Positions 53,155 through 60,998 of a stretch of DNA of 64,000 nt are shown in pieces. Position 1 is the stretch's first letter. The number at the start of each line of letters is the position of its first letter. The notes below the pieces were generated by a model. The model worked only from the letters and a program-made list of their open reading frames with translations. It was not told the DNA's origin and ran no database searches. Source of the stretch: Aliirhizobium wenxiniae (GTDB taxonomy: Bacteria > Pseudomonadota > Alphaproteobacteria > Rhizobiales > Rhizobiaceae); the NCBI RefSeq assembly GCF_014201355.1, contig NZ_JACHEG010000008.1:1-64000 (forward strand), in the 5' to 3' direction. The translations under genes were made by a program, and so were the position numbers.

Positions 53155-53337
53155 ATGAGTAAAGACAAAATTGCGCAGGAAGCCATTGAGGAGACGGGAA
53201 AAGAGGTACCGATTGCCTCGCATAACCCCGCCGCAGGTCCTCATGCCAAGCAGCATTTGATGGACAAAAGCAAAACGCCGGGAACTGGTTCGTTGCCGGA
53301 CGTTGAAGACGATAGCGTTTCGCCTGGCGGTGGTTGA
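53155..53337 (+). CDS. Small hydrophilic stress-type protein
   Basis: 60 residues from ATG 53155 with GACAGGAGC upstream. Lys/Asp/Gly/Pro-rich, no hydrophobic core (SKDKIAQEAIEETGKE, PGTGSLPDVEDDSVSPGGG). Probably disordered. Similar in character, not clearly in sequence, to the protein at 63226-63435. Function unknown. Confidence 0.6.
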   Translation: MSKDKIAQEAIEETGKEVPIASHNPAAGPHAKQHLMDKSKTPGTGSLPDVEDDSVSPGGG

Positions 53338-53595
53338 CGTTGAAGTGTCTCCTAAACACGAGAACGGGATCACTCAGCACATACAGCGAGCGCACCGCGC
53401 TTCTATTTTTTGACTGAATACAATTATTGTTCTCGGCGAACTTGGTCGGCTTCCTGCAGTTTGTCATGCGACCAATTAGCGACGGTCGTGACATCACAAG
53501 ATATCGAGTCGGTGTCGTACTTCGGGACCTGCCAAGGGCTCGGAGGTCTGGCAATCAAAATGGCTTGGCAAACGGGGGGCTAAGCCCCCCGGTCT

Positions 53596-54522
53596 TTAGC
53601 GTGATGCTTTGTAAAGTTTCTCAGCAATCTCGAACATTTCTTCCGGGGCATAGTCAGGCGTAAACGCCGATGGAACCCCGATAAGCTGCTGGATTTTTCC
53701 GCCTTCAGGCATGCCATCGACGACCTCGAGCTCACCTGGTGGATCCGTAGGCAAAGCTACTTCGCCATTACCCCAGATTCCCGACATCTCCCTGTAATCG
53801 CCTGGGCTGAACGTATAAAGACGGCGGTGAGAGCCCTCATCCAAATATTTCTGGCACTCGGGAATCTTATCGAGCGGAATGTTCGGTGTCGGGAGGAATT
53901 TCTTCACGTCGACGCCGGTGATCTTTTCAAGCGCCAGTGCGTATGCGTGTGCGTGGACGGACCCACGCACAAGAAGATAGCCGCAGACTTCACGACCGGT
54001 CGGATCAGAGAGTGTCTCGTAGACCCGCAGCTTGTGAAGGCGCGCGCCGCATTCGAGGTGAAAGTTGTGCAGGAGGTCGACCACCACGTTGCCCGTGGTT
54101 GTGATGAAATCGTTATTCCATGAAACGCCGTTGCTATTGACGGGCATCGCACCGCCGCCACCAGACAGGAATGCCGCAGCGAGGCGAATATCTTTCATCC
54201 CTTCCCACGGAGCGCCAGAGATATCGCCTCCATCGCCTTCGTCACCGCCCGGAATGTCCGGACCATTATTGAGCATGGCAACGCCATTGCTAACGAGCTC
54301 GACGTGGCCAAGCTCCTCCGCCGTAATGCTGGCGACGAGGCTATAAAACGGCTTGAGCTTTTCCTTGCTGCGGAAATTGAAGCTTTGGAACATGTAGTTT
54401 CCGAGCGTGGACATTTCTCCGTACTTACCGCCGAGAAGCTCCTGTAGAGCGGCGGCGGCATTTGGGTCCGCGCGTGCTGGAGCTGGCAGGTTGGCCTGCA
54501 GCTGGTCTACTCTCATGAACAT
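53596..54522 (-). CDS. Manganese catalase
   Basis: 308 residues of the non-haem di-manganese catalase family, which destroys hydrogen peroxide in the cytosol. Metal-ligand Glu/His are in ITAEELGHVELVS and in HNFHLECGARLHKLRVYE, with an upstream Glu in GGKYGEMSTLGNYMFQSFNF. The C-terminal part (GVPSAFTPDYAPEEMFEIAEKLY) is typical. AAGAAGGAAC precedes the ATG. An EcfG-type promoter 34-58 bp upstream supports general-stress control. Confidence 0.93.
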   Translation of the reverse strand: MFMRVDQLQANLPAPARADPNAAAALQELLGGKYGEMSTLGNYMFQSFNFRSKEKLKPFYSLVASITAEELGHVELVSNGVAMLNNGPDIPGGDEGDGGDISGAPWEGMKDIRLAAAFLSGGGGAMPVNSNGVSWNNDFITTTGNVVVDLLHNFHLECGARLHKLRVYETLSDPTGREVCGYLLVRGSVHAHAYALALEKITGVDVKKFLPTPNIPLDKIPECQKYLDEGSHRRLYTFSPGDYREMSGIWGNGEVALPTDPPGELEVVDGMPEGGKIQQLIGVPSAFTPDYAPEEMFEIAEKLYKASR

Positions 54523-54555
54523 GTGCTGTTCCTTCTTGGTTGGATGAAGCCAACG

Positions 54556-54580
54556 AACAAGGCGACGTGGATCGAGTTCC
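54556..54580 (-). promoter_or_regulatory. EcfG-type promoter of Mn-catalase
   Basis: On the minus strand GGAAC (54580-54576), 17 bases, then GTT (54558-54556). Confidence 0.7.
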
Positions 54581-54803
54581 CTAGCGCCAAAAAGAAAAAG
54601 GAAGGGTGGGCAACCATTGACGATCGGCGAACGCGCGCCTGCATCTCGTCAAATTGCACCAAAAAAGCGTGCGTTGGCATCCCATGCATATGGGCCTGGC
54701 GGCAAAATAGCATCGCGAACGTCCGTTTATCCTGGACAGCTCTCCGAATGGCCGACAAGTCTCGTCTCCGGTCGGAAAAGAAAGGACTTAAAGAAATAAT
54801 GCA

Positions 54804-54828
54804 GGAACTCTTCCTGAGATCTCTTGTT
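54804..54828 (+). promoter_or_regulatory. EcfG-type promoter cut off from its gene by the IS element
   Basis: GGAAC 54804-54808, 17 bases, GTT 54826-54828, pointing right. The next plus-strand host gene is the receiver-like gene beyond the insertion sequence. Confidence 0.55.
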
Positions 54829-54903
54829 CAGAATCCTCGGCTTGGACAGACGGGTCAGACCACCGACTCCTCGGTAACCAAGAAAATAACCGCAACGCCT
54901 GAG

Positions 54904-55809
54904 AGGCTGTCCGAGAATTGAGTTGAGTGATCGGGTCGATGATGATTCCAAGATGGTGTTTAAAGCCAGAATGGAAGAGCCATGTGGAACCCGACCACCC
55001 GGCGGCAGTATAGTCGCAAACAACCCCGATATGAAACCGATCTGACGGACAGCGAATGGGAGGTGCTCTCGCCGCTGTTTCCTCCGCCCGCGCGCAGAGG
55101 TCGCAAGCCAGTTTGGCCTGTGCGTGAGATCGTCAATGCCATCTTCTATGTTTTGCGCGGCGGCATCCCCTGGCGGCTTATCCCGAAAGACCTGCCGCCC
55201 AAGAGCACCGTGTTTGGTTATTTCTTCCGATGGCGCGATACTGGGCTGTTCACGCGGATCAACCGTCGCCTCGTCACAATGGATCGCGAGCGGATCGGAC
55301 GGCAGGCCTCGCCGAGCGCCGCTGTTCTGGACAGCCAGAGCGTCAAGACCACCGAGAGCGGTGGCCCGCGCGGCTATGATGCAGGCAAGAAGATCAAGGG
55401 CCGCAAACGGCAAGCAATGGTGGACATGGATGGCCGTGCACTTATTCTCGATCCTCATCCTGCCGACATTCAGGACCGCGACGGAGCGATTCCTGTTCTG
55501 CGGGTATCCCGCAGGTCCTTTCCCTTCGTGGAGAAGGCGTTCGCCGACATGGGATATTCAGGCGACAGGCCGCAGAATGCGACGCTTGTCGATGTCGAGA
55601 TCGTCCGCAAGCCCAAGGATCAGGTCGGCTTTGCCGTTCATCCCAAGCGCTGGGTCGTAGAACGCTTCTTCGCCTGGATCAGTCGAAATCGGCGACTGTG
55701 GAAAGACCCGGAGGCGACGATAAAGTCCGCCGAAGCCTTCCTCTATGCTGCATCCATCATGACGCTGACCAGACGCATCGCACGGTCATAATGAACTCTC
55801 GGACGGACT
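54904..55809 (+). mobile_element. IS5-family insertion sequence, 906 bp
   Basis: Left end AGGCTGTCCGAGAATT (54904-54919) and right end read inward AGTCCGTCCGAGAGTT (55809-55794) are inverted repeats with three mismatches over 16. CTGAG occurs directly outside both ends (54899-54903 and 55810-55814) and is probably the target duplication. One transposase gene fills the element. Confidence 0.85.
54982..55791 (+). CDS. IS5-family DDE transposase
   Basis: 269 residues in a single frame. N-terminal DUF4096-type DNA-binding region (YETDLTDSEWEVLSPLFPPPARRGRKP, in parts, VNAIFYVLRGGIPWRLIP). The catalytic core has the first Asp in AAVLDSQSVKTTESGG, KKIKGRKRQAMVDMDG, a further Asp in VEKAFADMGYSGDRP and the Glu in RWVVERFFAWISRNRRLWKD. 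The frame is intact, so the element may still be active. No programmed frameshift is needed, unlike IS427-type two-frame relatives. Confidence 0.93.
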   Translation: MWNPTTRRQYSRKQPRYETDLTDSEWEVLSPLFPPPARRGRKPVWPVREIVNAIFYVLRGGIPWRLIPKDLPPKSTVFGYFFRWRDTGLFTRINRRLVTMDRERIGRQASPSAAVLDSQSVKTTESGGPRGYDAGKKIKGRKRQAMVDMDGRALILDPHPADIQDRDGAIPVLRVSRRSFPFVEKAFADMGYSGDRPQNATLVDVEIVRKPKDQVGFAVHPKRWVVERFFAWISRNRRLWKDPEATIKSAEAFLYAASIMTLTRRIARS

Positions 55810-55874
55810 CTGAGTTTACCGCGAAACTGCAAATCCGCGAGACCATCGCATTCGAAACGAAGAAAGCGGAATTT

Positions 55875-56225
55875 GTGGAAAAATTGCTCATCCTGACAAT
55901 TGGCCCGAACACGTTCGTTGACCGCGAAACGGTCTATGCGTGGCGGGAAGCAGGAGTCGAACTGATTGGTCCCGTTCTGTCTATTAGTCAGATCTCTCCT
56001 GTAGCAGTTGCCTTAGTCGTGGGCGCGATAATCGACCTAGACCTGGACATTGACGCGCTCATCCTCCTTACCGATCAATTGGATGGGCTGGGAATCCCGG
56101 CCATCTTTGCGGGATCGCAGACAGGGAAGGCACAAACTAGCGGCTTCTGCATGTCACGCGAGCGCGAGGCGATCGCGGCGATTATGGCTGCGCTTCTCGC
56201 TCAGCATAAAGTGACAAAGCATTAA
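55875..56225 (+). CDS. CheY-like receiver protein, degenerate; 5' region split by the IS
   Basis: 116 residues from GTG 55875 (VEKLLILTIGPNTFVDRETV). The layout follows stand-alone receivers of the type ILVVEDEP...AGAEVVGP...IDAAVLDVNLGG...LADALxARGIPFVFATG: here REAGVELIGPVLSI, DIDALILLTDQLDGLGIPAIFAGS. The phospho-acceptor region is altered (LDLDID), so phosphorylation is uncertain. The frame is open upstream through the IS end. Removing the IS and one CTGAG restores a continuous frame back into 54749-54903, so the gene may originally have been longer. Confidence 0.6.
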   Translation: MEKLLILTIGPNTFVDRETVYAWREAGVELIGPVLSISQISPVAVALVVGAIIDLDLDIDALILLTDQLDGLGIPAIFAGSQTGKAQTSGFCMSREREAIAAIMAALLAQHKVTKH

Positions 56226-56302
56226 CATATGTAATTGAGCGGCCAATAGGAGAATATACGCTGAGTTGTACCGACCGCAAAGCCGAACAGGAGGAGCGAT
56301 CA

Positions 56303-56632
56303 GTGCAGGCAAATCCCGAATTATTTCCAACGGTCTTTTACCCCTCGGATATCCGGGCAATGGCGGCCGCGTATCGAGTGGCCGTGACTCGTCCGATTTG
56401 CGCGGATGTCGACCCTGTATTTCTTGCAAGGGCGGTGTTGCATTTCTACGGCCGAGGCCTGGTAGACCCTGATCGCCTCAGCGAACTGACGTGCAGCCTT
56501 GTAGGCAAACGCCGCGATGAGGGCCGGGAGGCTCATCGCACAAGCACACCAAAGGCATCCGGTCTAGCACAGCCCGGGTCCCTTCCTGTCAAGGACGGCG
56601 CAACACGTGGAGGTGGTTCCAATGGATCGTAA
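56303..56632 (+). CDS. Small protein preceding the ECF sigma gene
   Basis: 109 residues from GTG 56303 with AGGAGGAG eight bases upstream. YPSDIRAMAAAYRVAVTRPICADVDPVFLARAVLHFYGRGL is helical; the C-terminus is Gly/Arg/Thr-rich. It overlaps the sigma gene by 11 bases, so translation is coupled. It is not a recognisable NepR or anti-sigma domain. Because a diverged copy stands before the first sigma gene too, a role in controlling sigma activity is a reasonable guess, not shown. Confidence 0.6.
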   Translation: MQANPELFPTVFYPSDIRAMAAAYRVAVTRPICADVDPVFLARAVLHFYGRGLVDPDRLSELTCSLVGKRRDEGREAHRTSTPKASGLAQPGSLPVKDGATRGGGSNGS

Positions 56633-57119
56633 TACAGACGATGTTATACGCGCCGACATGATCAGGCTCATTCCTGAAATCCGGAATTTTGCGAAACGCT
56701 TCTCAAACAATCCCAACGACGTCGATGATCTCGTCCAGGAAACGCTCCTGCGCGGCCTCGCCAATCTCGACAAGTTCCAGCCGGGCACCCGCCTCAGATC
56801 GTGGCTGTTTACGATCCTTCGCAACTCGTTCTGCACTCGCTACCAACGAGGCGTGAGAGAAGCGCCCGGTCGTGAAGATTGTGTCTCGGTACAATCATCT
56901 GTTCCTCCCGCGCAGGAATGGGCAATCCGGATGCAGGAATTCAACAGGGCTGTCGCAAACCTTTCTCCCGAGCACCGAGGGGCATTTAATGCGGTTCTTG
57001 TCGACGGCGACAGCTACGAGGCTGCGGCTAAGAGATGTGGATGCCCGGTCGGCACTATAAAAAGCCGGGTGAACCGGGCTCGACTAGTGCTCGCGCAGCA
57101 AACGGGTGGCGCCACATGA
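56622..57119 (+). CDS. ECF sigma factor, EcfG-like, copy 2
   Basis: 165 residues from ATG 56622 (MDRNTDDVIRAD) with GGAGGT six bases upstream. Sigma-2 (NDVDDLVQETLLRGLANLDKFQPGTRLRSWLFTILRNSFCTRYQ, in parts) and sigma-4 (SYEAAAKRCGCPVGTIKSRVNRARLVLAQQTGG) regions are nearly the same as in copy 1. ECF15/EcfG group. It probably recognises the GGAAC-N17-GTT promoters nearby, although copy 1 could do so equally. Confidence 0.87.
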   Translation: MDRNTDDVIRADMIRLIPEIRNFAKRFSNNPNDVDDLVQETLLRGLANLDKFQPGTRLRSWLFTILRNSFCTRYQRGVREAPGREDCVSVQSSVPPAQEWAIRMQEFNRAVANLSPEHRGAFNAVLVDGDSYEAAAKRCGCPVGTIKSRVNRARLVLAQQTGGAT

Positions 57120-57265
57120 TTCTAGCCCCGTATTCTGCCCGACCTATCATATGTGCTGGTGTCCGCCGGGGTTCGCATATCTAATCATCGCATCACCCGC
57201 ACCTTGTTGGCCAGCTCGTGACAGAGAGACAATGCGCTCCCGCCATAGCACGGGAGCCTAGCCAT

Positions 57266-57496
57266 ATGCCGCGATACTTTTTTCACATTCTTAACGGCAA
57301 AGCGGTCATTGATGAAATCGGCCTTGAACTTACGAACTTGGACCAGATGCGCACTGAAGCGATTCGAGCCGCTGGGCAAATGCTGAGTGACGGCCAGCAC
57401 AGCTGGAAAGGTCAAGCTTGGCAGATGGTCGTAACTGATCTCGACGCAACGATCGTTTTTGGCGTGAACTTCTCAATAGACCGCCACGGTCTTTAG
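57266..57496 (+). CDS. DUF6894-like small protein, copy 2
   Basis: 76 residues from ATG 57266 (MPRYFFHILNGKAVIDEIGLEL). Aligns along its full length with the copy at 31394-31624. It ends 13 bp before the convergent Crp/Fnr stop, the same spacing type as in cassette 1. Function unknown. Confidence 0.75.
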   Translation: MPRYFFHILNGKAVIDEIGLELTNLDQMRTEAIRAAGQMLSDGQHSWKGQAWQMVVTDLDATIVFGVNFSIDRHGL

Positions 57497-57509
57497 GTTG
57501 TCGGATAGG

Positions 57510-58247
57510 CTAAGAGGAGTTCCTGGCACCTTGTAGTGGCCATTTCAGATGAAGGTAGCTTGCATCGAACTCGGCGTAGTCCTTGAGAACCGCGACGTCC
57601 GGAATGATGATCCTCTCATTTCGAAGTGTGACAAGTCCTGCTTCTCTCAGCTCTTTCAAGCTTCTGTTAACATGCACAATTGAAAGGCCCATGGTGTCGC
57701 TCAATTCCGATTGCGTGAGCGGCAATTCAAACGAACCATCGTCAGTTAGACCGACGGCCAGCATTCTCTCGTGAAGCTCACAGAATAAATGAGAGATCCT
57801 ATGGGGAGCTGATCTCTGGCCGAGATTTACCAGCCATTCTCGAAGCGTAGCCCCATCGACAAGCGAACACATCCACAGGGCGCGCGTCAGAGAAGGACTG
57901 CGCTCCGTCAGTTCAACGATCATTGCGGGCGTGAAGTGAGCGACGCGGCAAGGGCTGAGGGTGCCTATGCTGTGGTCCATCTTCTTCAGTAAAGCAACAT
58001 GTAGATCACAAAAATCGCCAGGTATGAGATAGGCAAATATCTGTCTCCGACCGTTGGAAGTCAGCTTGTACCGCATTGCAAATCCGTCGATGATTACCAA
58101 CACATTTTCAGGGTTGTCGCCTTCACGAATGAGGTCGCAATCTGCACTGACCTGCTTCGCTCTAACGGAAATCTCAAGAAGCCACGCCCTATCATCTGGG
58201 GTTAGCTGCTCAAATCGGTCCAATTTCCTGACAAACGCGTTCGACAA
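57510..58247 (-). CDS. Crp/Fnr-family regulator, copy 2
   Basis: 245 residues from ATG 58247 (MSNAFVRKLDRFEQL). Sensor domain (IREGDNPENVLVIIDGFAMRYKL, FAYLIPGDFCDLHVALLKKMDHSIGTL) and HTH (LTQSELSDTMGLSIVHVNRSLKEL) nearly match copy 1. No cysteine cluster for Fe-S binding. Divergent from the DUF4142 gene across a 412-bp space. Target genes unknown; the adjacent stress genes are candidates. Confidence 0.87.
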   Translation of the reverse strand: MSNAFVRKLDRFEQLTPDDRAWLLEISVRAKQVSADCDLIREGDNPENVLVIIDGFAMRYKLTSNGRRQIFAYLIPGDFCDLHVALLKKMDHSIGTLSPCRVAHFTPAMIVELTERSPSLTRALWMCSLVDGATLREWLVNLGQRSAPHRISHLFCELHERMLAVGLTDDGSFELPLTQSELSDTMGLSIVHVNRSLKELREAGLVTLRNERIIIPDVAVLKDYAEFDASYLHLKWPLQGARNSS

Positions 58248-58659
58248 CGAATGCTCTCCCTCAATTTCTGGCGCGACCGATCGTGACGCTCGACTGATCA
58301 GAAATCTCGATCTGTATTAACTATGTAAAGGTGGGACAAAGGTTCCAGAACTAAGGTGCGCCATATGCCCCTCGCAAGGGGCTGTACCGGCTAGAACTCG
58401 GGCAGGTCCCATTCTAGCAGATAAGGAACCTGCCGTATCCGCCGCAAGGACTGTTCGTCGTCTCGGCGTTGGGGTGGAGGAGCAGTGGGTCGCCTCGGGC
58501 GCGAGATGGCAGTCCAAGTCGTCATGAGAGATCGTCGCCGCTCTGAAGGAGATTGGGTTTGTGAGCAACCTCGCGGAGTACCGCGGAGACACAATGTCTC
58601 CCGACTTCAACTAACCATCGTGCCAGGTTCCGACTGTCACTGCTGATAAGGATTGAACG
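58248..58659. other. Intergenic region between Crp/Fnr copy 2 and DUF4142
   Basis: No supported gene. A GCCCCT/AGGGGC hairpin lies near 58370-58384. A GGAAC at 58424 is not followed by GTT at the right distance. The remaining sequence shows nothing I recognise. Confidence 0.4.
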
Positions 58660-59175
58660 ATGCATTACCCCCGTATACCAATGATAGCTGCTTTCGCCAT
58701 CACCTACTCCTTCACAACCATTAGCATAATTCCGGCCTATGCTCAGGACGCTGCGAGCACAGCGTTCGCTCAAAAGGCTGCGCAGTCCGACATGTTCGAA
58801 ATCGAAGCGGGCAAAGTCGCTATTGCGCGTGGCAAGGATGATGCCGCCAAACAGTTTGCCCGCGACATGGTGATGGATCACACCAAGTCTTCAACGGATT
58901 TGAAATCGGCTGTCGAGGCCGAGAAAATCGAGCTCCCAACGGGCCTGACACAGGAAAACACCGACAAGCTCGCCGCCCTCGAAGCGGCGTCAGATGTGGA
59001 TTTCGACCAAGCGTATCTGGCAACCCAGGTCGCGGCCCACGAGGAGGCTGTCGCCATGTTTACCTCGTATGTCAAGGATGGCCCTGACGGTCCTATTAAA
59101 AACTTTGCGACCGCAACGCTTGGGACGTTGAGGACACATGCGATCAAGGTTCACGGTTTGACCGATAACAAATAA
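58660..59175 (+). CDS. DUF4142 ferritin-like exported protein
   Basis: 171 residues. Signal peptide ends at AYA|QDAAST. The mature part is helical: FAQKAAQSDMFEIEAGKVAIARG, AKQFARDMVMDHTKSSTDL, AYLATQVAAHEEAVAMFTSY, all DUF4142 hallmarks with His/Glu positions. Periplasmic, often stress-induced, function unknown. Its insertion between the Crp/Fnr and DUF892 genes is the main difference between cassette 2 and cassette 1. Confidence 0.88.
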   Translation: MHYPRIPMIAAFAITYSFTTISIIPAYAQDAASTAFAQKAAQSDMFEIEAGKVAIARGKDDAAKQFARDMVMDHTKSSTDLKSAVEAEKIELPTGLTQENTDKLAALEAASDVDFDQAYLATQVAAHEEAVAMFTSYVKDGPDGPIKNFATATLGTLRTHAIKVHGLTDNK

Positions 59176-59191
59176 TCGCGCTCAAAGAGGT

Positions 59192-59216
59192 GGAACTTAT
59201 TACGCGGCTACGTGTT
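59192..59216 (+). promoter_or_regulatory. EcfG-type promoter of DUF892 copy 2
   Basis: GGAAC 59192-59196, 17 bases, GTT 59214-59216, 42 bp before the start codon. Confidence 0.7.
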
Positions 59217-59257
59217 CGATGGCCGCAATTTCAACCCCAGCAACAATGGAGCCTATG

Positions 59258-59758
59258 ATGGCAGAGAAGACTTTGGACGATCTGTTCCTTGATACGCTCA
59301 AGGATATATATTTTGCCGAGAAGCAGATCTTGAAGGCATTGCCCAAGATGGCACGTGCCGCCCAATCCACTGAGGGCAAGCAAGCTTTTCTGACCCACAA
59401 AGACCAGACAGAAGGTCAAATCGAACGCCTCCAACAGGTGTTTGAGCTGATCGGCAAGCCGGCGCGTGGCAAAACCTGCGAGGCGATCCAGGGCATTCTT
59501 GCTGAAGGCGAGGAAATCATGGAAGAATTCAAAGGATCGTCCGCCCTTGACGCAGGATTGATCGCATCGGCGCAAGCCGTCGAGCACTACGAAATCGCGC
59601 GCTATGGCACGTTGAAAAGCTGGGCCAATCAGCTGGGCCTCGCGGACGCAGTCCCGCTGCTGGATGCCAATCTGCAGGAAGAATTGCAGACCGACGAGCT
59701 GCTTACCCAATTGGGGGAGGCCTCAGCCAATCCCAAGGGCGCCAAGAAAGTCGCTTAG
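59258..59758 (+). CDS. DUF892 (YciE-type ferritin-like) protein, copy 2
   Basis: 166 residues from ATG 59258 (MAEKTLDDLFLDTLKD) with GGAG six bases upstream; ATG 59219, 59246 and 59255 are alternatives. Ferritin-like with EGEEIMEEFKGSSALDAGL and AVEHYEIARYGTL. About four fifths of positions match copy 1. The EcfG-type promoter and a strong terminator make it a single-gene stress unit. Confidence 0.87.
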   Translation: MAEKTLDDLFLDTLKDIYFAEKQILKALPKMARAAQSTEGKQAFLTHKDQTEGQIERLQQVFELIGKPARGKTCEAIQGILAEGEEIMEEFKGSSALDAGLIASAQAVEHYEIARYGTLKSWANQLGLADAVPLLDANLQEELQTDELLTQLGEASANPKGAKKVA

Positions 59759-59783
59759 ATACTCTTCCGACCTCACTGATCAA

Positions 59784-59812
59784 AGGCCGCCGCACGGCGG
59801 CCTCTCTTTTTT
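59784..59812 (+). terminator. Rho-independent terminator after DUF892 copy 2
   Basis: Perfect 8-bp stem AGGCCGCC/GGCGGCCT with loop GCAC, then CTCTTTTTT. Confidence 0.85.
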
Positions 59813-59855
59813 CTGAAGTGCGTTCGCTCAGAATCAAACTTGATTTCGAGGGCAT

Positions 59856-59880
59856 GGAACTCCTTACTTGGCTGCATGTT
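59856..59880 (+). promoter_or_regulatory. EcfG-type promoter of the PhnA-like membrane protein gene
   Basis: GGAAC 59856-59860, 17 bases, GTT 59878-59880, 41 bp before the start codon. Confidence 0.7.
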
Positions 59881-59920
59881 AGCGAGCTCCGAATATCGAT
59901 AGCGATCCAGGAGAATTCTT

Positions 59921-60817
59921 ATGACAGTTCCCATTTCAGCCCATGATAACGATAGCGGCTTCGGCTCTGGCGTAGCGTTGTATAAAATATCCTGGGGAGC
60001 GGTTCTCGCCGGTGTTGCGATCGCTCTTGCCGCCCAGTTCTTGCTCAACCTCCTGGGCGTTGGTATCGGCGCTGCCGTACTCGACCCGACCACCTCCGAT
60101 AACCCGGAAGCGTCCACTTTTTCGATAGCAGGGGGCATTTGGTTCGTGCTTGCCGGGATCGTTTCAGCCTTCATTGGTGGCTATATAGCCAGCAGGCTAT
60201 CAGGGCGACCCAACAAGTCGACTGGTGGTTTCCATGGTCTGACGACCTGGGCTGTGACCACGCTAGTCGTCTTATTCATGTTGACCACGTCAATTGGCGC
60301 TTTGATCGGCGGCGCGTTTTCAGGGCTTTCGAGCGTTATCAGCGGAGCCGGACAATCGGCTGCGACCGCTGTGGCAGCAAGTGCCCCGGCGATTTCCAGC
60401 GCAAACGGTCCGATGGCCGGAATAGAACGGCAGGTCCGCGGATCGACTGGAAATGATCCCAAGGCCCTGCAAGACGCAGCAGTTGCTGCTGTCCAGGCGG
60501 CCATAACGGGAGATCAATCAGCGGGTGAGGACGCCCGGACACGCGCTGCCGATGCCGTCTCACGCGCCCAAGGTATCCCTGTGGATCAGGCCCGACTGCA
60601 AGTTGAACAGTATGAGAAGACCTACCACGACAACATTGAAGCCGCCAAAAAGCAGGCCGCGGAGGCCGCCGATATCGCTGCCACGACGGTAGCAACAGGC
60701 GCAATCCTTGGATTCCTTGCCTTGGCACTCGGTGCTGCCACGTCATGGTTTGGCGGGGTTTCCGGCACGAGGGCCATTTTGCGGACCGACGAAAAGCGTC
60801 ACATCGCAGGCGTCTAA
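59921..60817 (+). CDS. PhnA-like/uncharacterised membrane protein
   Basis: 298 residues with GGAG upstream of ATG 59921. Four or more hydrophobic segments (WGAVLAGVAIALAAQFLLNLLG; IWFVLAGIVSAFIGGYIAS; WAVTTLVVLFMLTTSIGALIGGAF; ATGAILGFLALALGAATSWFG) surround an Ala/Gln-rich soluble stretch of about 120 residues. Rhizobial homologues are usually named PhnA-like without functional proof. The promoter suggests general-stress induction. Confidence 0.75.
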   Translation: MTVPISAHDNDSGFGSGVALYKISWGAVLAGVAIALAAQFLLNLLGVGIGAAVLDPTTSDNPEASTFSIAGGIWFVLAGIVSAFIGGYIASRLSGRPNKSTGGFHGLTTWAVTTLVVLFMLTTSIGALIGGAFSGLSSVISGAGQSAATAVAASAPAISSANGPMAGIERQVRGSTGNDPKALQDAAVAAVQAAITGDQSAGEDARTRAADAVSRAQGIPVDQARLQVEQYEKTYHDNIEAAKKQAAEAADIAATTVATGAILGFLALALGAATSWFGGVSGTRAILRTDEKRHIAGV

Positions 60818-60998
60818 TAGCAGGTTTCGATGCGAAGCATGGTTCTGCAGATGGCGCCGATCATTTGGCACATCCCCGACTTCCCGTCGGGTCTCCGCTT
60901 GCCAAACTCCACCATTCACTTGGTCGCACTCTCGTACCCACCCCGTAAATCCGCGCATTGGGCGCCGTTGGATCCAATGCTCAAAAGGAGACATTCAA

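Noticed and set aside
54899..55814. Reading the IS ends as a 2-bp TA target duplication of the IS427 type
   Set aside because: No TA flanks fit the inverted repeats; CTGAG directly outside both ends fits better.
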